Assembly: GCA_027318915.1 (NCBI GenBank)
Contig: DAHVOH010000095.1
Location: 1-10,810, forward strand
DNA from: Clostridiales bacterium
GTDB lineage: Bacteria; Bacillota_E; Sulfobacillia; Sulfobacillales; JAIMBI01
Direction: 5' to 3'
Length of the DNA: 10,810 bases
Part shown: in pieces, positions 5,987-10,810 of the stretch
How positions within the stretch are numbered: the stretch's first letter is position 1
Layout: each line of letters begins with the position of its first letter
Notes under the pieces: generated by a model
What the model was told of the DNA's origin: nothing
Databases searched by the model: none
Seen by the model: only the letters and a program-made list of their open reading frames with translations
Made by a program: the position numbers and the translations under genes

Positions 5987-6901
5987 TCAACTATCTGCCG
6001 CGCGGCGCCCCGTCGCCTGCGACACTTGGGTCAGCGCCGAGACGGCGCCCGCCACCCCCGCTAGGTCCGACGGGATGAGAATGGTCGTGGCTGACCCCTG
6101 GGCCATCTGGGCCAACGCCTCAAAGGCCTTAAGAGTCAGCACGGTGGCGTCGGCGCTGGCGTCTTTCAGCAGGGAGAGTCCCCGCGCCTCGGCCGTCCGC
6201 ACGGTGACCACCGCCTGGGCCTGCCCCTCGGCCTGGAGGATCGCGCGCTGGCGCTCCGCCTCGGCGCGCGTGACCGTGGCCGTGCGGTACCCTTCCGCCT
6301 CCAGGATCTGGGCCTGCTTTTGGGCTTCGGCGAGCGTGATGGCGGCGCGCTTGTCACGCTCAGCGCGCATCTGCTTCTCCATGGCCTCTTTGATTTCCCG
6401 CGGCGGGTCAATCTGCTTGATTTCGATGCGATGCACCTTCACGCCCCAGGCGTTGGTCTCGCGGTCCAGCTTCTCCTGCAAATGCGCGTTGATCCCGTCG
6501 CGGTTGGACAGCGTCTCGTCGAGGTTCATGTCGCCGATGATTGACCTGAGGGTGGTTTGCACCAGGTTCTCAATCGCGCCGGCAAAGTTATTGACGGAGT
6601 AGACCGCGGTTTCGGGATCCATCACCTGAAAGTACAGGACGTTGTCCACTGCGATTGTGACGTTGTCCTTGGTGATCACGGGCTGAGGCGGGATGGTGAT
6701 AAACTGCTCGCGCAGGTCGACGCGCCGCCGAATCGTGTCCATGAACGGCAGCATCGTGTTCAGCCCGCTGCGGGCCACCCGGTGAAACCGCCCGAGTCGC
6801 TCCACCACGGCCACTTCGGCCTGGTGAACGATCAGGAGGGTGCGCCGGACCAGATACGCGAAAAACAGCACCGCCGCGATGAGGACCAAGGTTGCCAGCA
6901 T
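5987..6901 (-). CDS. Stomatin/prohibitin-like SPFH-domain protein
   Basis: The 304-residue protein has an N-terminal membrane helix (about 1-20, MLATLVLIAAVLFFAYLV), the SPFH/band-7 domain (about 22-180) with the conserved RSIIGDMNLDETLSNRDGIN and KQIDPPREIKEAMEKQMRAE, then an alanine/glutamate-rich coiled coil with repeated EAEG/QAEG elements, and a C-terminal hydrophobic stretch. Such proteins oligomerise on the membrane and organise lipid microdomains or protease and flotillin-type scaffolds; partners of the NfeD family bind them. The frame extends upstream to 7081, but the ATG at 6901-6899 is preferred: AGGAG (6915-6911) lies 9 nt upstream and the membrane helix then sits at the very N-terminus. 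The longer version would also overlap nfeD, which ends at 6964. The gap to nfeD is 62 nt, and the pair is the classic NfeD-stomatin operon. Confidence 0.93.
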   Translation of the reverse strand: MLATLVLIAAVLFFAYLVRRTLLIVHQAEVAVVERLGRFHRVARSGLNTMLPFMDTIRRRVDLREQFITIPPQPVITKDNVTIAVDNVLYFQVMDPETAVYSVNNFAGAIENLVQTTLRSIIGDMNLDETLSNRDGINAHLQEKLDRETNAWGVKVHRIEIKQIDPPREIKEAMEKQMRAERDKRAAITLAEAQKQAQILEAEGYRTATVTRAEAERQRAILQAEGQAQAVVTVRTAEARGLSLLKDASADATVLTLKAFEALAQMAQGSATTILIPSDLAGVAGAVSALTQVSQATGRRAADS

Positions 6902-6963
6902 GATGATTGTCTCCTGTCTTTGCGCCTTCGGACCAGACGGGACCAGCATCGGAAACCGGCAAG

Positions 6964-7398
6964 TCAGCGCGAGACCGGTTCGTCTTGGGGGTGCACCAGC
7001 AGGCGCACGCCTTCTACCCCTAAAACCTCCACCTGCGTCCCCGCCGGGATGGGGCGGTCGGCAAACGAGCGTACGGTCCACCGCCGCCCGTCGACAATGG
7101 CTTGGCCAGAAAAATCATCCTGGCCCGATACGTCACGCGTGACCATTCCGACGCGCCCTACCAGCCGGTCCGGCGGATCGCGCCGCGGGGGCGGCATCAG
7201 GCGGCGGAGCGCCACGGGGCGCACGGTCAGTAGCAACGCCACCCCTAGTACCAGGAAGACGGGCGTTGACAGGGGCGAGGTGCCCAGTACGGCCGCCACC
7301 AGCGCGCCGATGCCAAACCACAGCACGTACAGGTCGCCGCGGGACATTTCCACCGCGAAGGCGGCCAGAGCGACCAGCACCCAGATCCAACCCGGCAT
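6964..7398 (-). CDS. nfeD: NfeD family membrane protein (short type)
   Basis: The 144-residue protein has three hydrophobic segments in the first about 80 residues (WIWVLVALAAFAVEM, YVLWFGIGALVAAVLG, VFLVLGVALLLTVRPVAL), then a C-terminal OB-fold (LVGRVGMVTRDV, GQAIVDGRRWTVRS, IPAGTQVEVLGVEGVRLLVH). This is the short NfeD form without the N-terminal ClpP-like protease domain. NfeD proteins work with stomatin or flotillin partners in the membrane, and the stomatin gene is directly downstream. The start ATG at 7398-7396 has GGAGGGG 5 nt upstream. The frame also extends to 7452, but that extension has no ribosome binding site and precedes the first helix with basic, low-complexity residues. It is the first gene of the five-gene minus-strand operon. 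Confidence 0.92.
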   Translation of the reverse strand: MPGWIWVLVALAAFAVEMSRGDLYVLWFGIGALVAAVLGTSPLSTPVFLVLGVALLLTVRPVALRRLMPPPRRDPPDRLVGRVGMVTRDVSGQDDFSGQAIVDGRRWTVRSFADRPIPAGTQVEVLGVEGVRLLVHPQDEPVSR

Positions 7399-7740
7399 AG
7401 CGTCCCCTCCAACCGACTGGCGCCTCGGGCGCGCCGCAGACGTCGAAAACATGCTAAGGTGGCCGAGACCCCGGCGATTGCCGGCGCCCGCAGCGTGGCC
7501 CGATGCCGACGCTTCGGTCCCCCAACCCCGACAGGGTGCAACGCCGCCGGCCTGTCATGCGTTGTCTCCCTACATAAGGAGATGACGCCGGCCGCGCCGG
7601 TTTGGTTGCGGGGGCCCCCGCCCGCGGGGTCGCTCACCCTGGATGCCGATTCAGAATACACCCGCGCACGGCTGGATGCTCGCTTGTGGCCCACGGCGTC
7701 CGCATCTGGGGAGATGGCGCGCAAAGGGGATCATACACGT
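7399..7740. promoter_or_regulatory. Divergent intergenic region between nfeD and the permease operon
   Basis: These 342 bp must hold promoters for both the leftward nfeD operon and the rightward permease operon. I see no -35/-10 pair strong enough to place. The plus-strand frame is open across much of it (from 7459), but the residues lack conserved features and have no good ribosome binding site, so I treat it as leader rather than coding. A clear hairpin lies at 7559-7588. Confidence 0.5.
7559..7588 (+). promoter_or_regulatory. Hairpin in the probable leader of the permease operon
   Basis: Arms GCGTTGTCTCC (7559-7569) and GGAGATGACGC (7578-7588) form an 11-bp stem with two central G-T pairs and an 8-nt loop, CTACATAA. 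The 3' arm contains a GGAG followed by ATG (7582), so an apparent ribosome binding site and start are partly sequestered. It lies about 150 nt before the preferred permease start. There is no T-tract, so it is not a standard terminator, and it matches no riboswitch class that I can confirm. Confidence 0.45.
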
Positions 7741-9501
7741 ATGGCGCCCGCCGTCTGGTTGGTGTTGGGCATCGTGGTGCTGGGCGCGCTGAACTTGAGC
7801 GGGCGCCTGCCGGTGGAAGTTGCGGCACTGGCAGTCCTCATGGCGCTGGTGGCGCTCGGAGTGGTGCCCGTGGGCCAGGCGCTAGTTGGCTTCGGCAACC
7901 CGTCCGTGTGGCTCGTGGTCGGCATGATGATCGTGGCGGAGGGCATTCGGCGGTCGGGGCTCATGACGCGGGTGGCGGACACGCTCTCCCGGCTGGCGGC
8001 GGGTTCGTCGCAGCGCCTGAACGTGGGCGTGGTAGCGCTCGGAACGGTGGCCGGCAGCTTGCTGGAGTCGACGGCGGCCGTGGTCGGTACTCTGCCGGTT
8101 GTCGCCACGGCGGCCCGGCGCCTCGGCCGCCGCCCGGAGGGACAGTACGTGGTGCTGGCCCTGGGGGCCATGGCGGGCGGCCTGGTGACGCTCACGGGCA
8201 CATCCGGCAACGTCGTGGCCAACGCCGCGCTGATCGGTCTGGGGCGGCCCGGGCTGACCTTCTTTGCGCTGCTGCCGCTCGGCGTGACGTTTTTTGGGGT
8301 GGCCCTCGTCTACGTGGTGGTCATGGGGCGGCAGCTGGATCAACTCGGTGGCAACGACGCCATGAACCTGAAGGCGTACACGGGCGAGGTCGTTGTCCCC
8401 GAGACCTCGCCGCTGGTGGGTCAGCGGCTCATGGATCTGCGGGTGTTTCGCCAGGTGGGAGTTACGGTTCTGCAGATTTTTCGGCGCGGGCAGCGGGCGT
8501 TTGCGCCCGGCCCCGACGACTGCCTCATGGCGGGGGACCGGTTGCTGGTGGTGGCGCCGGCGACGGAGCATGCACGCTGGCGTGACATTGGGGGGCTCCT
8601 GCCGGGGGAAGGGGAGGAGGCGGCGGCCCTCACGCAGTCTCTGGCCCAGGGGGCCGCCGAGGTGATGATCCCTCCGGGCTCCCCATGGGTGGGGCGGACA
8701 CCGGTGGCGCTCAAACTGCGGCAGGACGGCATCTCCCTGATGGCTCTGTGGCGTCCCGGCGAGGCGGCGCGCCGGCGTCTGGCCATCACGGTGCTGAAAG
8801 CCGGGGACCTGCTGCTGGTGCAGGCCGATGACGACATCTTGGAGCGGTTGCAGCGCTCGCAGACCGTAGTGCGCGTGGTATCGGACGAACCAGTGGTGGT
8901 GCCTTCGTCACGGCCGATTCGCGCGCTGGTGCCGCTGGCGCTTTTTTTGGTGCTGGCCATTGCCGGCGTGGCCAACCTCGGTGTGGACGCGCTGGCGGCC
9001 GCTGCGCTGGCGCTGATCCTGACCGGCATGGCTCCCTCCGAAGCGTATATGGCCGTGGAGTGGCGAGTGCCCATCCTGTTGGGGGCTGTGCTGCCGATGG
9101 CGGCGGCGGTTTCCACCACCGGCGTCGCGGCCAACGTGTCGCGCGTCATCGTGTCGCTCACCGCCGGGCATCCTCTGGCGACGGTGATTGCGGTGTATCT
9201 GTTGGCCGCACTGCTGACCCAGGTCCTGTCCAACATTGCCGTGGCGGCCCTGATGACGCCCCTGGTGGTGGCCGTGGGCGCCGGGTTGCATTTCAGCCTG
9301 GTCGGCATCGATGGGCTGGTGGCGACCATGCTGGCGGCCCTCATGATGACGCCCATGTCGGGTACCGCCAACAAGCCCGCCCTCCTGGTGATGGCGCGGG
9401 GCAGCTTCCGACACCGCGACTACCTGCGCGTGGGGCTCATCCCCAGCATCGCGGGCGCCGTCGCGACCGTGGTGGTCGTGATGGCGGTGTGGCGGCCATG
9501 A
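7741..9501 (+). CDS. SLC13-type (DASS) permease with two TrkA-C domains
   Basis: The 586-residue product has two hydrophobic halves around a soluble insert. The N-terminal half (about 1-200) starts MAPAVWLVLGIVVLGALNLS and holds the helical-hairpin motifs ESTAAVVGTLPVV and TGTSGNVVANAALIG. Two RCK_C (TrkA-C) domains follow at about 208-290 and 312-395. The C-terminal half repeats the fold with LTQVLSNIAVAALMTPLVV and MTPMSGTANKPALL. The family moves sulfate, dicarboxylates or citrate, usually driven by sodium; the RCK_C-containing bacterial group is often annotated as sulfate or anion transporters. The substrate cannot be read from sequence. The first SNT-like motif is changed (EST instead of the usual NNT/SNT). 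The start ATG at 7741 places a helix at the N-terminus as in relatives, with AAAGGGG about 11 nt upstream; the frame is open further up to 7459 without good starts. The stop overlaps the next gene by 4 nt. Confidence 0.85.
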   Translation: MAPAVWLVLGIVVLGALNLSGRLPVEVAALAVLMALVALGVVPVGQALVGFGNPSVWLVVGMMIVAEGIRRSGLMTRVADTLSRLAAGSSQRLNVGVVALGTVAGSLLESTAAVVGTLPVVATAARRLGRRPEGQYVVLALGAMAGGLVTLTGTSGNVVANAALIGLGRPGLTFFALLPLGVTFFGVALVYVVVMGRQLDQLGGNDAMNLKAYTGEVVVPETSPLVGQRLMDLRVFRQVGVTVLQIFRRGQRAFAPGPDDCLMAGDRLLVVAPATEHARWRDIGGLLPGEGEEAAALTQSLAQGAAEVMIPPGSPWVGRTPVALKLRQDGISLMALWRPGEAARRRLAITVLKAGDLLLVQADDDILERLQRSQTVVRVVSDEPVVVPSSRPIRALVPLALFLVLAIAGVANLGVDALAAAALALILTGMAPSEAYMAVEWRVPILLGAVLPMAAAVSTTGVAANVSRVIVSLTAGHPLATVIAVYLLAALLTQVLSNIAVAALMTPLVVAVGAGLHFSLVGIDGLVATMLAALMMTPMSGTANKPALLVMARGSFRHRDYLRVGLIPSIAGAVATVVVVMAVWRP

Positions 9502-10112
9502 CCACGCCGGGGAGCCTGGGCCAGGTGGAGCACTACGTCGCCCAGACCGCCGCCGTGCTCCCGGAGCAGCTCGTGGGGCCGGCGGCGGTGCTGCTGCTGG
9601 TGGCTGGGGAGCGGACCAACCCCCACGTCTGGTTGATTCAGCGCGCGGCCGGGCTCCGGCACCACGGTGGCCAGATGGCCTTTCCAGGGGGCGGGTACGA
9701 GCCCCAAGACCGCACGCTCTGGCAGACGGCGGTTCGGGAGGCGGGCGAAGAGGTGGGTCTCGACCCCGGGGTCGTGCAGCGGGTGGGGCCGCTCACGCCC
9801 ATTGTGATTGGCGTGAGCGGCTACACCGTGGTGCCGTGGGTGGGCGTGGCCGTCGAGCGGCCGCGCCTCGTTCCCGAGGCCCGTGAGGTGGCGGCGCTTC
9901 ACTGGGTCACCGTCACGGACCTCACCCGGTCGGCTGAGACCGTGTCGCGCGCCCGGTGGAACGGACCGGACGGCCACTGGCCAGAGTTTCACCTGCCCGT
10001 CGGTCGCGTGTGGGGCGCCACGGCGTTTATGCTGGACGAGTTCTTACATGCCTGGTCGGGTGGGTGTCCCGAGACGTGGCGGTATCGGGCGCTGATGCGG
10101 GCCAACCAGTAA
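9498..10112 (+). CDS. Nudix hydrolase, CoA-pyrophosphatase type (NudL-like)
   Basis: This 204-residue protein starts at ATG 9498 inside the stop of the permease gene (ATGA), so it is translationally coupled. The frame extends further upstream within the permease gene, but that part is out-of-frame shadow. The sequence WLIQRAAGLRHHGGQMAFPGG is the CoA-Nudix signature (L--R---LR-H-GQ-AFPGG). The Nudix helix follows as AVREAGEEVGL with the metal-binding REAGEE. The glutamate usual eight residues before the Arg is replaced, as is common in this subfamily. Family members split CoA and acyl-CoA into 3',5'-ADP and phosphopantetheine in the cytoplasm, a metal-dependent clean-up or turnover reaction. 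The C-terminal half (PWVGVAV, ALHWV, WGATAFMLDEFL) fits the family, as does the length. Confidence 0.9.
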   Translation: MTTPGSLGQVEHYVAQTAAVLPEQLVGPAAVLLLVAGERTNPHVWLIQRAAGLRHHGGQMAFPGGGYEPQDRTLWQTAVREAGEEVGLDPGVVQRVGPLTPIVIGVSGYTVVPWVGVAVERPRLVPEAREVAALHWVTVTDLTRSAETVSRARWNGPDGHWPEFHLPVGRVWGATAFMLDEFLHAWSGGCPETWRYRALMRANQ

Positions 10113-10137
10113 ACCAGTGCAGGGGAGGCGGGGCACG

Positions 10138-10810
10138 ATGACCCTGGAGGGCAAGCGGGTGTTGGTGACCGGGGGATCTCGCGGCATTGGGGCCGCGATT
10201 GTGGCCGCGCTGGTGCGCGACGGCGCGCGGGTGGCGCTGCACTATGGCAAAAGCCGTGCGGCGGCCGAGGGCGTGGCCGAGGAACTGGACGGCGCACCTG
10301 TGCTGTTGGAAGCCAACCTGGCCGAGCGAGGGGCCGGGCTCACGCTGGTGGAGCGGGCGAGAGAGGCGTTGGGCGGGCTGGACGCCGTTGTCAACAACGC
10401 GGGCATCTCTGCGCCTGCACCCCCCACCGCACCGTGGGCGGATTGGGCGCGGGTATGGCAGGAGACGCTGCAGGTGAACCTGGTGGCCGCCGCCGACATC
10501 ACGCGGGCGGCCCTGCCGACGTTTCAGCGCCAGCACCGCGGCACGTTCGTGTACATCGCGAGCCGCGCCGCTTTTCGCGGTGACGCTCCTGAATTTCTGG
10601 CGTACGCCGCCTCCAAGGGCGGCATGGTGGCGCTCTCCAAGAGCGTGGCTCGTGGCTACGGCCGCGACGGAGTGGTGGCGATGGCCGTCGCGCCCGGCTT
10701 TGTCGCCACCGAGATGGCGCAGCAGGTGGCGGACGAGAAGGGGACTGCTGCGGTGGTGGCTGACATTCCGCTGGGCGAGATGGCGCAGCCGGCCGATGTG
10801 GCCGCCGCCG
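10138..10810 (+). CDS. Short-chain dehydrogenase/reductase (SDR), 3' end outside window
   Basis: The ATG at 10138 has AGGGGAGG at 10121-10128, 9 nt upstream. The frame remains open to the right edge for 224 codons; the full protein is probably about 245-250 residues. Classical SDR landmarks are present: cofactor motif TGGSRGIG (residues 11-18), VVNNAG, the catalytic serine in IASRAA, and the YAASK (Y-x-x-x-K) motif, followed by VAPGFVATEM. The basic residue in GSRG and the HYGKSR after strand 2 suggest NADPH preference, as in FabG-like 3-oxoacyl reductases; the substrate is unknown. The gene lies 25 nt after the Nudix gene on the same strand and is likely in the same operon. FabG is possible, but many SDRs look like this. 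Confidence 0.9.
   Translation, partial: MTLEGKRVLVTGGSRGIGAAIVAALVRDGARVALHYGKSRAAAEGVAEELDGAPVLLEANLAERGAGLTLVERAREALGGLDAVVNNAGISAPAPPTAPWADWARVWQETLQVNLVAAADITRAALPTFQRQHRGTFVYIASRAAFRGDAPEFLAYAASKGGMVALSKSVARGYGRDGVVAMAVAPGFVATEMAQQVADEKGTAAVVADIPLGEMAQPADVAAA

Noticed and set aside
7500..7570. Possible c-di-AMP (ydaO-type) riboswitch, because of CCCCGACAG and nearby G/C-rich blocks
   Set aside because: The 5' consensus half and the GCTAAC-type element are absent, so resemblance is limited to a short string.
7459..7740. N-terminal extension of the permease
   Set aside because: No good ribosome binding site and no conserved features; relatives start at the helix beginning MAPAVW.
7882..9414. 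Long minus-strand open frames opposite the permease
   Set aside because: Antisense shadows of a strongly supported membrane protein gene, rich in Arg, Thr, His and Gly without domain pattern.

Overview
The window is GC-rich bacterial DNA. Dense coding, AGGAGG-like ribosome binding sites and ATGA start/stop overlaps fit a high-GC bacterium. The mix of a short NfeD with a stomatin-like protein, a YerD-like FMN glutamate-synthase-domain protein and a degenerate IS-rich patch suggests a deep-branching Firmicute of the Sulfobacillus/Thermaerobacter kind. That placement is inference; no rRNA or other taxonomic marker is present.

Region 1 (1-239) is the C-terminal end of a small membrane protein of unknown function that enters from the left edge.

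Region 2 (about 240-2830) is a mobile-element graveyard. A 579-bp element (290-868) has perfect 32-bp terminal inverted repeats. It carries a tyrosine recombinase gene whose catalytic middle has been deleted, so that the N-terminal domain is joined out of frame to the last box with the nucleophile tyrosine: a MITE-like derivative. Its right end cuts into a frameshifted rve/DDE transposase remnant on the minus strand (869-1583). The probable outer end of that IS, near 1744, in turn removed the start of a DUF2442 gene. A frameshifted DUF4160 gene follows (1971-2253), then a decayed IS4-type transposase fragment (about 2619-2776).

Region 3 (3022-7398, minus strand) is a compact five-gene operon, read right to left: nfeD, a stomatin/SPFH protein, a four-helix membrane protein of unknown function, a phospholipase C/acid-phosphatase-type phosphoesterase, and a membrane-anchored FMN-dependent glutamate-synthase-domain protein. 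Gaps are 62, 30 and 12 nt, then a 4-nt overlap. The phosphoesterase is broken: a frameshift near 5320-5360, an in-frame TGA at 4878-4880, and a fourfold 12-bp tandem repeat that multiplies Val-Val-Met-Glu exactly at the metal-binding motif.

Region 4 (7399-7740) is a divergent intergenic region with a strong hairpin in the probable leader of the rightward genes.

Region 5 (7741-10810, plus strand) is a rightward operon: an SLC13-type permease with two TrkA-C (RCK_C) domains, a CoA-pyrophosphatase-type Nudix hydrolase starting in a 4-nt overlap, and a short-chain dehydrogenase that runs off the right edge.

The most unusual signals are the deletion-derivative tyrosine recombinase element with its array of 9-bp sites, and the repeat expansion inside the catalytic motif of the broken phosphoesterase.
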